This document shows, piece after piece, positions 39,588 through 53,790 of a stretch of 64,000 nt of DNA. The notes beneath the pieces were generated by a model, which did not search any database, was not told the origin of the DNA, and saw nothing but the letters and a program-made list of their open reading frames with translations. The translations under genes and the position numbers were made by a program. Origin of the DNA: Caldilineales bacterium. Its GTDB lineage: Bacteria; Chloroflexota; Anaerolineae; J102. Location of the stretch: the NCBI GenBank assembly GCA_019695115.1, contig JAIBAP010000002.1, positions 119,034 to 183,033 of the forward strand, written 5' to 3'. How positions within the stretch are numbered: position 1 is the first letter of the stretch; every line of letters starts with the position of its first letter.

Positions 39588-42500
39588 ATGCCATCCCACC
39601 GCTCTGTTTTCCGGCTCTTGGTCACTGCTGCCGCCGTGCTCTTGTTGGCGTTGGTGGCGCTGCAAGGGGCAGGCGTCCCCTCCACACGCGCCTTTGGCTC
39701 TCCCACGCTGGATGGCGTGCGTGATGCCGCCTACGGCGGCGCCATCGCGACTGATCCCGGCGGCGATCTGGCGAATCCCGGGCCGGCCACCTGGTCGGGC
39801 ACCACCTGGACCGACCAGACCGCGCTCTACTGTGAGAACGACAGCAGCTATCTGTATGTCTACGCCGACTTACCGAATTACAGCCAATCGGCATCCAGCG
39901 GACGCATCGGTCTGACCATCGATTTGGGCACAACGGCCGGAGGCAGCAGCGATCCATGGGGCAACGCCATCACCTTCGATCACACGAACAAGCCAGACTA
40001 TGTAATCCGCGGCAACATCCCCGGCATCAGCAACAATCCGCCCGACGATAACAATGGTTGGACGGAATTGCGCTCGTGGGGAGGCTCCAGTTGGAGCGCA
40101 GGGGGGACGAATTGGGCATCCGGGCACATCGCCTACAGCAATAACAATGGCGTCGAGTTCAAAATTCCCCTTGCTGAGATCGGAAATCCTGCGCTGGGCA
40201 GCGCAGTGAACCTGGAGTTTTTTGCCGGCCAGGCCGGCGCAGGCAAGGGCGCTTACGATGCCGTACCTGCGGATGATCAATCGTCCGGCTGGGACGATGC
40301 CACCACGCTTGTGAACTGGGCTTCCTGCACGTTGGATACGACCGGGGCGACGGCTACACCCACCCCCACGACTGCCCCCACCGACACCCCCACCCACACG
40401 CCCACGACCGGCCCCACGCCGACGCCCACCCATACCCCCACCCACACCCCCACGCCGCCGTCGAGCTGCGTGGGCGCGACCGCTGGCGATGGCGTTGTGG
40501 TGACGGCCGGCCTCTATCATGACAATACCGACGTCGCCTATCGCGACCCCCTGACCGCGATCCCATCCAATGGCTCAGGCACACTGCGACTGCGGGTCTG
40601 CCAGAACGACGTGCAGGCAGTCAAGGCGCTGGTGTGGCGCACGGGCGACCCGTTGGCCTCACCCTCCTTCAACTACGACGCCGCCGTAGCCAGCAGCGAC
40701 GGCACCTACAGCCTGTGGGAGGTCTCGGTGCCCGGCGACACGGTCACGCTCTGGTATCAGTTCCGCGTCACCGACGCCGCCACTGTGGGCCAGTTCCAGC
40801 CCGTCACCGGCAACAACGGCCCCGGTAAGTGGTACACCGGCGCCCTGGCCAACCCCTCCTGGGGGCTGACGGTGGTCACGCCCACGCCCACGCCCGTGCC
40901 CGATTACGCCGTCCCCACCTGGCTGAAGGACGCCGTCATCTATCAGATCTTCCCCGACCGCTTCCGCAACGGCGACCCCAGCAACGACCCCGTCGATGGC
41001 GCCCAGGTCTATGAGCCGGATGGCTGCGCCAGCTACCCGCACCCCAAACCCAACCCCGGCGCCGGCGGCTGCCAGTGGGACAAGCGCGCCTGGACCGACC
41101 CGCTTCTGAACCCCAGTTGGGGGCTGGACTATTACGGCGGCGACCTGCAGGGTGTGATCGACAAGATCAACGCCAATTACTTCAACGACCTGGGCGTCAA
41201 CACCCTTTACCTCAATCCCATCTTCGAAGCCTCATCCAATCACGGCTACGACACCAACGACTACCACAACGTCCGCGCCATTTTCGGCGGCACTACCAGG
41301 TTCGACCAGTTGGTCGCCGCCACCAACGCCAAAGGGTTGCGCCTGATCCTGGACGGCGTCTTCAACCACGCCGGCATGGACAGCAAATACCTGGACCCCT
41401 ATGGCGACTGGGCCAACCCGCCCGCCAACGACTATGGCGCCTGCGAAAACGCCGCCTCGCCCTACCGTTCCTGGTTCACGACCGGCAGCAATGGCACGAC
41501 CGTGTGCGACGGCGGCTGGGGCTGGACGGGCTGGTATGGCTACGCCACCCTGCCCGAATTCGTGGACAGCAGCGCCGGCGTGCGCGACCTTTTCTTCCGT
41601 GGCGCCGCCGCCGGCAGTCCCGGCGGTAAGTCGGTGAGCCAGTATTGGCAGGAGAAAGGCATCGCCGGTTGGCGCTACGACGTGGCCCAGGACATCACCC
41701 ACGACTTCTTCCAGACCATGCGGCCTTACGTCAAGGGGACGAACGCCAGCGGCACCGTGTACGGCGATGGGCAGCAGCTCATGCTGGGCGAAGTCACCGG
41801 CGGCTGCGACTGGTATCTCTACCAGAGCTACATCAACCCCAGCGAGCTGGATTCGGTGATGAACTACTGTTTCCGCGACTGGGCCAAGGGTTTTGGCAAC
41901 GGCGACGCGCCCAGCCTGTTCGACAGCAAATACAACCAGTTCCGCGCCCTCTTCCCGGCTTCGCCCTGGCAGGGCTTCATGAACCTGATCAGCTCGCACG
42001 ACTCGCCGCGCATGTTGAACTACCTGGGCGGCAACAAGGCCCGGCTGAAGCTGGTCACGTTGCTGCAATTCACCCTGCCTGGGGCGCCGTCGGTCTATTA
42101 CGGCGACGAAGTGGGGATGAACGGCGGCGGCGACCCCGACAACCGCCGCACCTTCCCCTGGCCGGACATCAACAGCGGTAACAATGGCCAGGGCGACGCC
42201 TACGACGCCGACATGCTGACCCACTTCAGCACGGTCATCGGCTTGCGCAACGCTCACCCGGCCCTGCGCGGGGGTGATGTGGCCACGCTGCTGGTGGACG
42301 ACGCCAACAAGATCTACAGCTATCTGCGCTCTGACGCCAGCGAGAAGATCGTGGTGGTGCTGAACAACGACATCAATGGTGTCGCCCACAGCGCCACCAT
42401 CCCCGTTTCCCCCACTCTGGCCGATGGCGTCGTGCTCAGCGACCTGCTGAACCCCGGCTACACCGTCACCGTCAGCGGCGGCAACATCAGCGTCGCCAGC

Positions 42501-45500
42501 GTCGCTGCGCTCTGGGGCCGCATCCTCCATGTCGCCGTGGACAGCACCCCCACGCCGACCAGCACCGCCACCACCATCCCGACCGCCACGCCCACCCCCA
42601 CAGACGGCCCTACGGCGACGCCGACCCACACCCCCACCGACACCCCCACGGCCACGCCCACCACACCGGCCACCGACACCCCCACGCTCACCCCCACGGC
42701 GACGCCCACCGAACCACCGGCCGCCACGGCCACGCCGACGGCCACGGCGACGGCGACCGCGACGCCGACGGCGACGGCGACGCCTACCTCCACACCCACC
42801 CCCATCGCCATCGCCGATGCTCAGGCGTTGTGGGTAAGCGCCCGCGTGATCGCTTGGGCCGGCGCGACAACCGGCGTCACCCAATATCGCCTGCTCTACG
42901 ATCCCGATGGCGCCGTGGCCACGGCCTACGGCGGCAGCGCCTGCACCGCCTCCCCTTCCGGCCCCTGCTACGTGGCGCTGACAGCCAACGGGGCAATCTC
43001 GACCAACCAGTTCCCCAAAAACCCCAACGCCAACACCCTCACCCGGCTGAACCTGCCTGACGCCGTCAGCCTGAGCGATGCCACGATCAAAGCCCTGCTG
43101 CAAGGTCAGGTTGTCGTCGCCGCCTATAACGGCAGCAACGGCCTGGTGGATGTCACCCGCACCCAAATCCAAGGCGTGCTCGATGACCTCTACGTAGACA
43201 ACGGCACGGCCGATAACGCCGTCCTGGGCGTTACCTACAGCAGCGGCATCCCCACCGTACGCGTTTGGGCGCCCACGGCCCAATCCGTGACCCTCAAACG
43301 CTACGCCACCTCGACCGGCGCCGAAACCGGCAGCCACGCCATGACCCTCGACCCGGCCTCCGGCGTGTGGAGCGTGACTGGCGATGCCGGCTGGGATCGC
43401 CAGTTCTACCTCTTCGATGTCGAGGTCTATGCGCCCGCCGTCGATGCCGTTGTCCACAACCTGGTCACCGACCCCTATGCGATCAGCCTTTCGACCGATA
43501 CCACGGCGACCAACGACCCGCGCAGCCAGTTCGTCAACCTGGCTGACGCCGACCTCGAACCGGCCGGGTGGGACAGCCTGAGCAAGCCGGCCCTGGCCGC
43601 GCCCGAAGACATCGTCATCTACGAGACGCACATCCGCGATTTCAGCATCGCCGACAGCACCGTGCCGGCAGCCCATCGCGGCGCCTATCTGGCCTTCACC
43701 GACACCGGCTCCGCCGGTATGCAGCATCTGATCGCGCTCAAGAACGCCGGTCTCACCCACATCCACCTGCTGCCGACCTTCGACATCGCCTCGGTGCCCG
43801 AAAACAGCGTCCCCCGCACCGTTTCGCCCAACCCCACCGGCTACGCCCGCGGCTCCGACCAGCCGCAGAGCATCGTCGGGGCCGGCCGCGCGGCCGACGG
43901 CTTCAACTGGGGCTATGATCCCTACCACTACGGCGCGCCGGAGGGCAGCTATGCCACCGACCCGGACGGCGCCGCGCGGGTGCTGGAGTTCCGCCAGATG
44001 GTGAAGGCGCTGAGCGACAACGGCCTGCGCGTGGTCATGGATGTGGTCTACAACCACACCGCCGCCAGCGGCCAGAACGACAAATCGGTGCTGGACAAAG
44101 TGGTGCCCGGCTACTACTACCGCTACACCACCGACGGCGCCCTCTACACCACCTCCTGCTGTGACGACACCGCCTCGGAATACGCCATGTTCGAGAAGCT
44201 GATGATCGACACGCTCAAGCGGTGGGCGCAGGATTACAAGGTCGATGGCTTCCGTTTCGACCTGATGAACTTCCACACCCGGCAGAACATGCTGGACGTC
44301 AAGGCAGCCCTGGCCGCGGTCAACCCCGACATCTACCTTTATGGCGAGGGCTGGGACTTTGGCTCGGCCAAAGAGAAGGGGCTGACGACCTGCCCCAACT
44401 GCTATGCCCAGAAATACAACATGACCGGCTCCGGCATCGGCGCTTTCAACGACATCATCCGCGACGCCGCCCACGGCGGCTACAGTAGCGACGACCTGCA
44501 AATCCGGCATCAGGGTTTCAGCAACGGCCTCAGCTACGACTGGAACGGCTATTCCTACAGTAATCGCTTCCAGAGCGACCTGTGGGTGGCCACCGATCAT
44601 CTGCGCTCGGCCCTGCGCGGCAGCGGCGCCGACTGGAACGGCCAGGGCGCGCCCTTCACCGACGATCCTCAGGAATCGGTGCCCTATGTCGAAAAGCACG
44701 ACAACGAGACGCTTTTCGACCAGAACGTGTTCAAGTTGCCCGCGGCCGTGACCATGGCCGAACGGGTGCGGGCGCAGAATCTGGCTTTGAGCCTGGTGGG
44801 CCTGGCCCAGGGCGTGCCCTTCTTCCAGATGGGTTCCGACATCCTGCGCTCGAAATCGCTCGACCGTAATTCCTACGACTCCGGCGACTGGTTCAACCGC
44901 GTGGATTGGAGCTATGGCGACGGCAGCTACGCCAACAACTTCGGCCAGGGGCTGCCGCCGGCCTGGGACAACCAATCGCGCTGGGACATCATGGGGCCGC
45001 TCCTGACCAACACCGCCCTGAACCCGTCCGCTGCCGACGCCCAGTTCGCCGCCGCCCAGCTGCGCGAGATCCTCCGCATCCGCAAAAGCTCGGCCCTGTT
45101 CCGGCTGCGCACCGAGGCCGAGGTCAACGCCCGCACCTCGCACTACAACACCGGCAACACGCAAGATGGCCTCATCGTCCTGCGGCTGCAAGATGAAGCC
45201 GGGACGCTGGCCGGCTCGGTCTACAAGAACATCCTCGTCTTTTTCAATGCCAACAAGGTGGCGCAGACCATCGCCATCAGCGGGGCCAACGGCTTCAGCC
45301 TGCACCCGATCCAGGCCGACGCCACCGACGCCGACCCGGTCGTGCAGACTTCGACTTTCACCGACGCCACCGACAGCTTCACCATCCCCGCCCGCACCAC
45401 CGCCGTCTTCGTCTCCAACCAGGTCATGATCCCGCCCAGCACGATCGATTGGGTGGGCAAGATGTGGCCGCGCGGGGCCACGGCCAACCGCATCGACCAG

Positions 45501-48500
45501 GGCGCCGCCGCCAACGGCTTCGATGTGTATGTACGCGTCTATGACGCCGGCGTTACCGAGGCCGCGGGCGCGCCGGCCGGCATTGCCTGTTCGCTGCACT
45601 GGGGCAAATACGGCAGCGCCTGGAGCGATGTCCCAATGACCTGGAATGTGCAGCAGGGCAACGACGACGAGTTCAAGGCCACCCTCTCGCAAGCCACCCT
45701 CAACGCCTTGGGGCCGGGCACCTACGGCTTCACCGCCTACTGCCAGAAAGCCGACGAAGACAAGAGATGGAAGTCCGACAGCTATGACATCGGCGGCAAC
45801 ACGGCCGACGATGACCAGGGCGACGGCCTGATCACGGTCGTCCCGGCGGCGGACTCGTCGCCAGCGCCGGCCGGCGGCGTCTTCGTCCACCTGTTCGAGT
45901 GGCGGTGGGCCGACATCGAGAAGGAATGCACCTTCCTGGCTCAGAAAGGCTACACCGGCGTCCAGGTTTCGCCGCCCAACGAGCACCTGGTCCCCACCGC
46001 CGACCAGGGCGGCCAGGCGGCCAGCGACTTCCCCTGGTGGGTGCGCTACCAGCCGATCACCCACGACGTGAGCAAACTCACCAGCCGCAGCGGCACGCTG
46101 GCCGAATTCCAGAGCATGGTGAACACCTGCAACGGCCTGGGCGTGGATATCATCGTCGATGCCGTCATCAACCACATGGCCTATGAGGAGGTCGGCGTTC
46201 CGGCCGCCGGCACGGCCGGCAGCCCCTACGAAAACGGCTTCGGCAATCCGTCCGCTCGCTACTACGGCGCCCAGTACCAGGCCGACGACTTCCACACCGA
46301 CTGCGATATCAGCAGCTACTCGGACCGCAACCAGGTGCAATCGTGCAAGCTCAGCGGCCTGCCCGACCTGAACACCGGCAAGAGCGATGTCCAGACCGAG
46401 ATCCGCACCTATGTGCAGGCGCTGATCAACATGGGCGTCAAGGGCTTCCGCATCGACGGCGCCAAACACATGGCTGCCCAGGACATCGCCGCCATCCTCG
46501 ATGGCCTGACCGGAAGCTACTACCTCTTCCAGGAAGTGATCGACCAGGCCAGCAACGAACCGGTGCGCGACTGGGAATTCACGCCCAACGGCGACGTGAC
46601 CGAGTTCGCCTACGCCTTTGCTCTGGGTTCGGCCTTCGACGACGCCTGCACCGGCAGCCTGAGCGATCTGGAGAATCGTTTCTCGCAGGTTGACATGCTG
46701 CCCAGCCGTTTCGCCCAGGTCTTCACCGACAACCACGACAACCAGCGTGGGCACGGTGTTGGCTCGGGCTGCGTGGTCGATCATCGCGATGGTCAGGAGC
46801 ACGTGCTGGCCAACATCTTCGCCCTTGCCTATCCCTATGGTTATCCCTCGGTGATGTCCAGCTACTATTGGCAGGCCGATTCGACCGTCAATACCGGCGA
46901 CAGCAAAGGCCCGCCCAGCAGCAGCGATGGCGGCGTGAGCTGGGGCGCAGGCCGCGGGGCCGACACCCGCCCGGTCTACGGGGCCGGGCAGGCCGCGGGC
47001 GACGCGCCCGCCAACTGCTCGAACAGCTTCGAGGATGGCAAGTGGGTCTGCGAACATCGGCGCCCGGCCATCGCCAACATGGTCGGCTTCCGTCTGGCCA
47101 CGGCCGGCGAGCCGGTGACGGGTTGGCAGACCTTCGCCCCCGATGACATTGCCTTCGGTCGCGACGACAAAGGCTTCGTAGCCATCAACCGCACGGCCGG
47201 CCAGGTCACACACACCTATCAGACCGGGCTGTCTGCCGGCCAATACTGCGACGTGACCAAGGGCGAACTGACGGTGGGCGGCGGCAGTTGCACGGGGGCA
47301 GCCATCACCGTCGATGGCAGCGGCCAGATCGTCAGCCAGGCGGTGGCGGCGATGGACGCCTTCGCCATCCACATCGGCGCCAAGATCGTCCCGGCCACGG
47401 CCACGCCCACCCCGACGAATACGCCGACAGCGACGCCCACGGCGACGCCGACCCACACGCCGACAGCCACACCGACCGATACGCCGACGGCGACACCGAC
47501 TGCCACACCGACAGCCATGCCTACTGACACACCGACGGCGACGCCTACTGACACACCGACGGCGACGCCGACCGAGGCGCCGACAGCGACGCCGACCCAC
47601 ACGCCGACAGCCACACCGACCGATACGCCGACCGAGGCGCCGACAGCCACGCCTACTGACACGCCGACGGCGACGCCGACCCACACGCCGACAGCAACGC
47701 CGACCGATACACCCACAGCCACGCCTACTGACACGCCGACGGCGACGCCCACCGACGTCCCGACAGCGACGCCAACCGACACACCGACTCCTACGCCGAC
47801 CGACACACCCACAGCAACACCCACTGAGACGCCGACAGCGACGCCGACCGAGACGCCGGCAGCGACGCCGACCGATACACCCACAGCCACGCCTACTGAC
47901 ACGCCGACGGCGACGCCCACCGACGTCCCGACAGCGACGCCGACCGAGGCGCCGACAGCGACGCCGACCGAGACGCCGACAGCGACGCCGACCGAGGCGC
48001 CGACAGCGACGCCAACCGAGGCGCCGACAGCGACGCCAACCGACACACCGACTCCTACGCCGACCGATACACCCACAGCAACACCCACTGAGACGCCGAC
48101 AGCGACGCCGACCGAGACGCCGGCAGCGACGCCGACCAGCACGCCCACGGCCACGCTGCTGCCGCCCATCGCCTTCTTCAGCGATGGCTTCGAGACCGGC
48201 CTCGACTGGACGACAAGCGGCGACGCCACCTGGTACACCGGCTCGCCCAAGAATGGAACGCACAGCGTGCGCTTGCGGGTGCAGGGCAGCATCGAAAAGA
48301 CCATCTCCACCGTCGGTTACAGATCGATCAGCGTCTCCTTCGCCATGGGCGCCTACAGCCTGGACAACAGCAACGAGAACTTCCAGGCCCTTTGGTATGA
48401 TGGCGCCGCCTGGCAGTTGTTGAAACAGATCAGCGACAACGACCCCGAAGAAAACAACTCCCTCAACCCCTTCACCTTCCAACTGCCCCCCGCCGCCAAT

Positions 48501-49379
48501 AACAACCCCAGCCTGGCTCTGCGCTTCAAGCTGAATAGCGGCGGCACCGCCGACTACGGTTTCGTGGACGATGTGGTGCTGCGCGGCTCGCCGACGGGAA
48601 CGACGCCCACGCCCACGCCCACGGCTGCGTCAGCGACCGCGACCCCCACCAACACCCCCACCAACACCCCGACCGCCACGGTGCTGGCGACCGCCACCCC
48701 CACCGCAGCAGCGACCGCCACCCCCACCCGCACCCCAACCGTCCCGGCCGGTGATGTCATCTTTGCCGACAGCTTCGAGGCGGGCAACCTCTCGGCCTGG
48801 TCGAGTTCGGTAAACGATAGCGGCGACCTCAGCGCCACAGCTGCCGCCGCCCTCAAGGGCAGCCGGGGCATGCAGGCCGTCATCGACGACAACGTCAGCC
48901 TGTATGTGCGCGACCTGCGCCCCGTTGCCGAGCCACGTTACCGCGCCCGCTTCTGGTTTGACCCCAACACCATCGCCATGACCTCCGGTGACCTGCACAC
49001 CCTCTTCGCCGCCCGCTCTGGCGGCGGCCTCGAAGTCCTGCGGGTTCAGTTCCGGCGCTCCAGTTCCCTCTACCAGGTGCAGGCGCAGTTGCGCACCGAT
49101 GCCGGGACCTACACCAGCACGTCGTGGTACACGCTCGGCGATGCGCCACACGCCATCGAGATCGACTGGAAGGCGGCGACGGCGGCCGGCGCCAACAACG
49201 GCTACCTCAGCCTCTGGCTCGATGGCGTCCTCAAGCAGACGGCAACGGCCATCGATAACGACACCCTGCGGGTGGAGGAAGCCCGCTTGGGGCCGCTGGC
49301 GGGCATCGACACAGGCACGCGCGGTGTGACTTACTTCGACGCCTTCGAATCGCGGCGCACCACCTACATCGGCCCATGA
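39588..49379 (+). CDS. Giant exported amylopullulanase with three GH13 catalytic domains
   Basis: This 3263-aa protein starts at ATG with GAGGA at 39576-39580. After a signal peptide comes a beta domain (about 40-255), a Thr-Pro linker and a starch-binding-like domain. GH13 domain one (about 439-985) has Asp698, Glu735 and Asp805. Domain two (about 1080-1950) is pullulanase type, with [10 protein letters not shown] and Asp1558, Glu1587, Asp1705. Domain three (about 2095-2600) is alpha-amylase type with Asp2290, Glu2316, Asp2384. A 255-residue [10 protein letters not shown] linker, a beta-sandwich ([12 protein letters not shown]) and a C-terminal LamG-like domain (about 3056-3263) follow. It should cut alpha-1,4 and alpha-1,6 bonds of starch or glycogen outside the cell. 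Confidence 0.93.
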   Translation: MPSHRSVFRLLVTAAAVLLLALVALQGAGVPSTRAFGSPTLDGVRDAAYGGAIATDPGGDLANPGPATWSGTTWTDQTALYCENDSSYLYVYADLPNYSQSASSGRIGLTIDLGTTAGGSSDPWGNAITFDHTNKPDYVIRGNIPGISNNPPDDNNGWTELRSWGGSSWSAGGTNWASGHIAYSNNNGVEFKIPLAEIGNPALGSAVNLEFFAGQAGAGKGAYDAVPADDQSSGWDDATTLVNWASCTLDTTGATATPTPTTAPTDTPTHTPTTGPTPTPTHTPTHTPTPPSSCVGATAGDGVVVTAGLYHDNTDVAYRDPLTAIPSNGSGTLRLRVCQNDVQAVKALVWRTGDPLASPSFNYDAAVASSDGTYSLWEVSVPGDTVTLWYQFRVTDAATVGQFQPVTGNNGPGKWYTGALANPSWGLTVVTPTPTPVPDYAVPTWLKDAVIYQIFPDRFRNGDPSNDPVDGAQVYEPDGCASYPHPKPNPGAGGCQWDKRAWTDPLLNPSWGLDYYGGDLQGVIDKINANYFNDLGVNTLYLNPIFEASSNHGYDTNDYHNVRAIFGGTTRFDQLVAATNAKGLRLILDGVFNHAGMDSKYLDPYGDWANPPANDYGACENAASPYRSWFTTGSNGTTVCDGGWGWTGWYGYATLPEFVDSSAGVRDLFFRGAAAGSPGGKSVSQYWQEKGIAGWRYDVAQDITHDFFQTMRPYVKGTNASGTVYGDGQQLMLGEVTGGCDWYLYQSYINPSELDSVMNYCFRDWAKGFGNGDAPSLFDSKYNQFRALFPASPWQGFMNLISSHDSPRMLNYLGGNKARLKLVTLLQFTLPGAPSVYYGDEVGMNGGGDPDNRRTFPWPDINSGNNGQGDAYDADMLTHFSTVIGLRNAHPALRGGDVATLLVDDANKIYSYLRSDASEKIVVVLNNDINGVAHSATIPVSPTLADGVVLSDLLNPGYTVTVSGGNISVASVAALWGRILHVAVDSTPTPTSTATTIPTATPTPTDGPTATPTHTPTDTPTATPTTPATDTPTLTPTATPTEPPAATATPTATATATATPTATATPTSTPTPIAIADAQALWVSARVIAWAGATTGVTQYRLLYDPDGAVATAYGGSACTASPSGPCYVALTANGAISTNQFPKNPNANTLTRLNLPDAVSLSDATIKALLQGQVVVAAYNGSNGLVDVTRTQIQGVLDDLYVDNGTADNAVLGVTYSSGIPTVRVWAPTAQSVTLKRYATSTGAETGSHAMTLDPASGVWSVTGDAGWDRQFYLFDVEVYAPAVDAVVHNLVTDPYAISLSTDTTATNDPRSQFVNLADADLEPAGWDSLSKPALAAPEDIVIYETHIRDFSIADSTVPAAHRGAYLAFTDTGSAGMQHLIALKNAGLTHIHLLPTFDIASVPENSVPRTVSPNPTGYARGSDQPQSIVGAGRAADGFNWGYDPYHYGAPEGSYATDPDGAARVLEFRQMVKALSDNGLRVVMDVVYNHTAASGQNDKSVLDKVVPGYYYRYTTDGALYTTSCCDDTASEYAMFEKLMIDTLKRWAQDYKVDGFRFDLMNFHTRQNMLDVKAALAAVNPDIYLYGEGWDFGSAKEKGLTTCPNCYAQKYNMTGSGIGAFNDIIRDAAHGGYSSDDLQIRHQGFSNGLSYDWNGYSYSNRFQSDLWVATDHLRSALRGSGADWNGQGAPFTDDPQESVPYVEKHDNETLFDQNVFKLPAAVTMAERVRAQNLALSLVGLAQGVPFFQMGSDILRSKSLDRNSYDSGDWFNRVDWSYGDGSYANNFGQGLPPAWDNQSRWDIMGPLLTNTALNPSAADAQFAAAQLREILRIRKSSALFRLRTEAEVNARTSHYNTGNTQDGLIVLRLQDEAGTLAGSVYKNILVFFNANKVAQTIAISGANGFSLHPIQADATDADPVVQTSTFTDATDSFTIPARTTAVFVSNQVMIPPSTIDWVGKMWPRGATANRIDQGAAANGFDVYVRVYDAGVTEAAGAPAGIACSLHWGKYGSAWSDVPMTWNVQQGNDDEFKATLSQATLNALGPGTYGFTAYCQKADEDKRWKSDSYDIGGNTADDDQGDGLITVVPAADSSPAPAGGVFVHLFEWRWADIEKECTFLAQKGYTGVQVSPPNEHLVPTADQGGQAASDFPWWVRYQPITHDVSKLTSRSGTLAEFQSMVNTCNGLGVDIIVDAVINHMAYEEVGVPAAGTAGSPYENGFGNPSARYYGAQYQADDFHTDCDISSYSDRNQVQSCKLSGLPDLNTGKSDVQTEIRTYVQALINMGVKGFRIDGAKHMAAQDIAAILDGLTGSYYLFQEVIDQASNEPVRDWEFTPNGDVTEFAYAFALGSAFDDACTGSLSDLENRFSQVDMLPSRFAQVFTDNHDNQRGHGVGSGCVVDHRDGQEHVLANIFALAYPYGYPSVMSSYYWQADSTVNTGDSKGPPSSSDGGVSWGAGRGADTRPVYGAGQAAGDAPANCSNSFEDGKWVCEHRRPAIANMVGFRLATAGEPVTGWQTFAPDDIAFGRDDKGFVAINRTAGQVTHTYQTGLSAGQYCDVTKGELTVGGGSCTGAAITVDGSGQIVSQAVAAMDAFAIHIGAKIVPATATPTPTNTPTATPTATPTHTPTATPTDTPTATPTATPTAMPTDTPTATPTDTPTATPTEAPTATPTHTPTATPTDTPTEAPTATPTDTPTATPTHTPTATPTDTPTATPTDTPTATPTDVPTATPTDTPTPTPTDTPTATPTETPTATPTETPAATPTDTPTATPTDTPTATPTDVPTATPTEAPTATPTETPTATPTEAPTATPTEAPTATPTDTPTPTPTDTPTATPTETPTATPTETPAATPTSTPTATLLPPIAFFSDGFETGLDWTTSGDATWYTGSPKNGTHSVRLRVQGSIEKTISTVGYRSISVSFAMGAYSLDNSNENFQALWYDGAAWQLLKQISDNDPEENNSLNPFTFQLPPAANNNPSLALRFKLNSGGTADYGFVDDVVLRGSPTGTTPTPTPTAASATATPTNTPTNTPTATVLATATPTAAATATPTRTPTVPAGDVIFADSFEAGNLSAWSSSVNDSGDLSATAAAALKGSRGMQAVIDDNVSLYVRDLRPVAEPRYRARFWFDPNTIAMTSGDLHTLFAARSGGGLEVLRVQFRRSSSLYQVQAQLRTDAGTYTSTSWYTLGDAPHAIEIDWKAATAAGANNGYLSLWLDGVLKQTATAIDNDTLRVEEARLGPLAGIDTGTRGVTYFDAFESRRTTYIGP

Positions 49380-52300
49380 TCAAGTTTCACAACGCCGGGC
49401 AGCACGCCCTCCTGGGCGGGTTGGGGGTGCTGCTTGGCGCCTGGTTGCTGGTTGGGAGCGGCGGGACATCGTCCCTCGCCCCACCGTTCGCCCCGGCCCA
49501 CAGCCTCTCGCCCTCCGACGCCTGCCCCAGCTGGGTGCAGGTCAACGACGGCGCCTTCGGCCTGGGGACGGGAGGGGATAGCGATTATTCAAGCGAGGAG
49601 GGCTTCGAGGTCGCTGTCTTCCAGGAGCGGCTGTACCTGGGCATGGAGGCGGACAATCAATACGGGGCGCGGCTGTGGCGCACAAAGGCTGGGGTGAGCG
49701 TGGCGAATAGCCAGGCCGATTGGGAAGAAGTCATCGCCGACGGCGCCGGCTGTCCGTTCGGCAACTGCAACCGCCAGGATGGGCTGCTCCAGAACGACCA
49801 CATCGACAGCCTGGCCGAGTTTGGCGGCTATCTCTTTGCCAGCACGGCCAACGGCGGCAGCACCACGCAGGGGACGCAGGTCTGGCGCAGCCCTTCGGGC
49901 GGGGCCGGCAGTTGGGTGCAGGTCAATTCGGATGGCTTTGGCGACGCCGACAACACCAACTTCAAGGACATGCAGGTCTTCGATGGCTGGCTCTGCGGCG
50001 GGACGCAGAACTGGGACTGGGCCAACCGCGATGACCCGGGCTGGGATCCGGGCAGCCAGGTCTGGTGCACGCAGGACGGTGAGGACTGGGTGCAGAAAAA
50101 TGCCAACGGCTTCGGCGAAGGGGCCAACATCGAGGTCTGGTCGGGCTTCGTCTTCGCGAACAAACTCTATTTTGGCGTTCAGAACTACGGCGCCAACCGC
50201 GACGCCGCCAGTGACGATGCCGGCAAGCTCTATCGCACCTCTAGCCTGGCCGGTGCGCCGGTCTGGAGCGAGGTCTATGCGGGAGCGGCGGGGAGCCGGC
50301 GGGTGGACATCCTGGGCGAGTTGGGCGGCTTCCTCTACATCTCGGAACGCAGCGCCGGCGGCATCCGCGTCCTGCGCAGCGATTCGGGCGAGCCGGGAAG
50401 CTGGGTGCAGGTCAATGCGGCGGGCATGGATGGCGATGCCAACAATCTCGGGGCGGTGGTGGATGGCGCGACCGTTTTCGAGGACGGGCTGTACGTGGGC
50501 GTGACCAATGTGGAGACCGGGTTCGAGCTTTGGCAGACGAGCGGTCTCGTGCAGCCGGGCGGGCTGGTGGATTGGCAGCAGGTGGGCGCAAGCGGTTTGG
50601 GCGACGCCAACAATCTGTACACCGAGTTGATCCCCTTTGCTGGCTATCTCTATGCCTGGACGTCCAACTATGTCGGCGGCCAGCAGGTAGTGCGCAGCGA
50701 CTGCCCACCGCCGACGCCGACTGGCACGCCCACGCCTGAAAGTCCCACGGACACGCCCACGCCTGAAAGTCCCACGGACACGCCGACGCCAGAAAATGCC
50801 ACGGACACGCCGACGCCAGAAAATGCCACAGACACGCCGACACCTGAGAGCCCCACAGACACGCCCACGCCTGAGAGTCCCACAGACACGCCCACGCCTG
50901 AGAGTCCCACGGACACGCCCACGCCCGAAAACGCCACGGACACGCCGACGCCCGAAAGCGCTACAGACACGCCGACGCCCGAAAGCGCCACGGATACGCC
51001 TACGCTTACGCCATCGCCGACCGCGACGCCCACTCCTACTCCGACGTCGACTCGAATATCGGGTGTGAAGGAGGCAGGTCACGGCTGGCATCTGCTGATC
51101 GACGACTATTACATCGACAACAATCGCAGCCAGGGCATCACGCGTGTTTTTTCGACGCCAGATCGCCATGGCAACAACCCCATCATCACATCAGCGGATT
51201 TCGGCGTCAACCAGCCCTATGTCACTGTCTTGCCGCTCGATGGCGGCGGCTACCGCCTATGGTTCGTGGCCCAACAACCTGACTACTCGGCAACTTTCCT
51301 GGGGCCAGCGATCGAGGTCGCGGAGTCGGCAGATGGCGTGACCTTCGCAGCCGAGACACAGCAGATTATCGACCTGCCCGCCACCTATGTGAACACCATC
51401 CTCGACAATGGCATCCCTGGCGATCCTGAACGTTTTCGGGCAGCTTTTGCCCATATCATGACCGACCACAACGACGAGCTCGATTGGATGAAGACACAGA
51501 TTGCCTACTCGGCAGATGGCCTGGCGTGGACAAACTACGACGTCGACACCCTCTTTCCAGGACACGGACGCAGTGCGGATGAAAACTGGGGCGATATCAT
51601 CGATACGGCCTATGACCCCCTGACGGGGCTTTATTCTCTGTTTTTCCGCTACTATGGTCCTTATTCTTGGGTGGACGCCGGCTTGAAGTTCCACATTCAA
51701 ACGACCATCCGCCGGACGGGACGCGTTCTCTCTACAGATTTCCGCCAGTGGATCGACGCGAACGCGCCTGACATTATTTTCTCGCCTGATAGCCAGGACC
51801 CGGGGATCACGGAATTCTACGGTGGGCCTGCCGGCGCCCAACGGCGCGGCGACCTCTTGGTTGGATTCCAACGGATTCTGCGCGATGACGTCACTGTAGC
51901 AGGCGCGCCCGAAGGCGCCTATGGCGCCGGTTACACCGTGCTGGCCTGGTCGCGCGACGGGCTGAATTGGACGCGCGAGCGCCAACCGTTTTTCAGCCCC
52001 AGTCCCACCGCTGGCGATTGGGACCATGCCATGTCCTGGGTTGGCAGCCAGATCGACATGGGCGACCAGACCTATCTTTACTATGGCGGCTACAAATGGG
52101 GACACAAATACAGCCCTGAAACCGATCGCCAGATTGGTCTGGCGACCCTGCCCAAGAATCGCTATGTTTTGCGCCAGGCAGTGGGAGCAGGAGTGCTGAC
52201 CACGCCGCTCATGTATCTCGGCGGTGAGTTGCTCCGGCTCAACCTGGTGGTCGAGGAAGGAGGCAGTCTGGCGATTACGCTCCTCGACGCCGACGATCAG

Positions 52301-53689
52301 GAGGTAGGCGCTTGCGGCCAGGCGACGTCCGGACTCGATAGCATCAGCTATACCCTCACCTGCTCGCCGCCGCTGAGCGAGATCGCTCAGCCTGTGAGGA
52401 TGCGTTTTTTGATGGACAAGGCTGCGTTGGCGGGCTTCGAAGTCGTTGACCCATCCTTCACCCCCTCGCCAACCCCAACCCGCGGCCCGACCCTCACCCC
52501 GACATCGACGCCTACTCTCACACAAACTCCTACCCCGACTCTCACCCCCACCCCATGCCCGGTCGCCTTGCGAGCGCCGCAGCTATTGCTGCCGGCCGAT
52601 GGCGTCACCGTGAACGTACGCAACGTCCTCCTGGACTGGAGCGACGTAACTTGCGCGGCCGTCTACCGGGTGGTGGTGCGAAAGGGAAGCACCACGGGTA
52701 CGCCAGTGGTGCTATTGACCGATACACCGGTGTCGCAATTCATAACCCCCGAACTGGCCAAAGGAGAAACCTACTACTGGCACGCTCGGGCCTGCAATCC
52801 ATCGGGTTGCCAGATATCAGTCTGGCGTTCGTTCACAGTGGCGGCCGATGCTTTGACGGCCACCCCCACCCGCATTCTGACCGCCACACGGACTGCAACT
52901 GCGACGCCAACAGCCACCCCGACGCCGGCAGGCGAGGCTACGGCCACGCCCACTGCAACCCCGGCGATGACGCCGACAGCCACCCGCACCGCAACTTTGG
53001 CAGCGACGCCGACAGCCACCCGCACTGCAACGTGGGCGGCGACGCCGACTTCCCCGGCCAGTGACCTCATCTTCGCCGATGGCTTCGAAGCTGGCAATCT
53101 CTCGGCCTGGTTCAGTTCGGTAAGCGATAGCGGCGACCTGGGCGCCACGGCCAGCGCCGCCCTGAAAGACAGCCGGGGCATGCAGGCCGTGATCGACGAC
53201 AACGCCAGCCTGTATGTGCGCGACCTCCGTCCCGCTGCCGAACCGCGCTACCGCGCCCGCTTCTGGTTCGACCCCAACGGCATCGCCATGACCTCCGGCG
53301 ACCTGCACACCCTCTTCGCCGCCCGCTCTGGCGGCGGCCTCGAAGTCCTGCGCCTTCAATTCCGGCGTTCGAGTTCGCTGTACCAGCTGCGGGCGCAGTT
53401 GCGCACGGATGCCGGGACCTATACCAGCACATCGTGGTATACGCTCAGCGATGCGCCACACGCCATCGAGATCAACTGGCAGGCGGCGACGGCGGCCGGC
53501 GCCAACAATGGCGTTATCAGCCTTTGGCTCGATGGCATCCTCAAGCAGACGGCAACGGCCATCGACAACGACAGCCTGCGTGTGGAAGAAACTCGCCTGG
53601 GGCCGCTGGCGGGCATCGACGCAGGCACGCGCGGGGTCGTCTACTTCGACGCCTTCGAGTCCCGCCGCGCCACCTATATCGGACCGTAA
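49376..53689 (+). CDS. Giant exported double-propeller protein with LamG-like C-terminus
   Basis: This 1437-aa protein starts at an ATG overlapping the upstream stop (ATGA). After the signal helix, residues 45-440 form a propeller-like array with repeated [11 protein letters not shown] phrases. A linker of [18 protein letters not shown] units follows (about 443-555). Residues 562-1025 look like a five-bladed glycosidase-type propeller ([43 protein letters not shown]), similar to GH43/GH32-like folds. An FN3-like domain follows (about 1060-1158), and the C-terminal 205 residues closely match those of the amylopullulanase. Catalytic residues are not assigned. Confidence 0.82.
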   Translation: MIKFHNAGQHALLGGLGVLLGAWLLVGSGGTSSLAPPFAPAHSLSPSDACPSWVQVNDGAFGLGTGGDSDYSSEEGFEVAVFQERLYLGMEADNQYGARLWRTKAGVSVANSQADWEEVIADGAGCPFGNCNRQDGLLQNDHIDSLAEFGGYLFASTANGGSTTQGTQVWRSPSGGAGSWVQVNSDGFGDADNTNFKDMQVFDGWLCGGTQNWDWANRDDPGWDPGSQVWCTQDGEDWVQKNANGFGEGANIEVWSGFVFANKLYFGVQNYGANRDAASDDAGKLYRTSSLAGAPVWSEVYAGAAGSRRVDILGELGGFLYISERSAGGIRVLRSDSGEPGSWVQVNAAGMDGDANNLGAVVDGATVFEDGLYVGVTNVETGFELWQTSGLVQPGGLVDWQQVGASGLGDANNLYTELIPFAGYLYAWTSNYVGGQQVVRSDCPPPTPTGTPTPESPTDTPTPESPTDTPTPENATDTPTPENATDTPTPESPTDTPTPESPTDTPTPESPTDTPTPENATDTPTPESATDTPTPESATDTPTLTPSPTATPTPTPTSTRISGVKEAGHGWHLLIDDYYIDNNRSQGITRVFSTPDRHGNNPIITSADFGVNQPYVTVLPLDGGGYRLWFVAQQPDYSATFLGPAIEVAESADGVTFAAETQQIIDLPATYVNTILDNGIPGDPERFRAAFAHIMTDHNDELDWMKTQIAYSADGLAWTNYDVDTLFPGHGRSADENWGDIIDTAYDPLTGLYSLFFRYYGPYSWVDAGLKFHIQTTIRRTGRVLSTDFRQWIDANAPDIIFSPDSQDPGITEFYGGPAGAQRRGDLLVGFQRILRDDVTVAGAPEGAYGAGYTVLAWSRDGLNWTRERQPFFSPSPTAGDWDHAMSWVGSQIDMGDQTYLYYGGYKWGHKYSPETDRQIGLATLPKNRYVLRQAVGAGVLTTPLMYLGGELLRLNLVVEEGGSLAITLLDADDQEVGACGQATSGLDSISYTLTCSPPLSEIAQPVRMRFLMDKAALAGFEVVDPSFTPSPTPTRGPTLTPTSTPTLTQTPTPTLTPTPCPVALRAPQLLLPADGVTVNVRNVLLDWSDVTCAAVYRVVVRKGSTTGTPVVLLTDTPVSQFITPELAKGETYYWHARACNPSGCQISVWRSFTVAADALTATPTRILTATRTATATPTATPTPAGEATATPTATPAMTPTATRTATLAATPTATRTATWAATPTSPASDLIFADGFEAGNLSAWFSSVSDSGDLGATASAALKDSRGMQAVIDDNASLYVRDLRPAAEPRYRARFWFDPNGIAMTSGDLHTLFAARSGGGLEVLRLQFRRSSSLYQLRAQLRTDAGTYTSTSWYTLSDAPHAIEINWQAATAAGANNGVISLWLDGILKQTATAIDNDSLRVEETRLGPLAGIDAGTRGVVYFDAFESRRATYIGP

Positions 53690-53691
53690 TA

Positions 53692-53790
53692 ACAGTCAAC
53701 AATCAACAGTCAACAATCAACAGTCAACAATCAACGGCCAACAGCCACTTGTCTACTTCTTCCCTTGTCTACTTGTCTACTTCCCTACCT
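53692..53790. repeat. Heptanucleotide array AACAGTC/AACAATC and TCTACTTG array
   Basis: AACAGTC and AACAATC alternate with period seven from just after the stop to about 53750. TCTACTTG-like units then extend into the last codons of the convergent methyltransferase gene, so the array supplies its 3' end. Confidence 0.88.

Noticed and set aside
41232..48482. A 2416-codon open frame on the minus strand under the amylopullulanase
   Set aside because: It is full of Val/Gly/Arg-rich repeats complementary to the Thr-Pro linkers and has no recognisable domain. The plus strand carries intact GH13 motifs.
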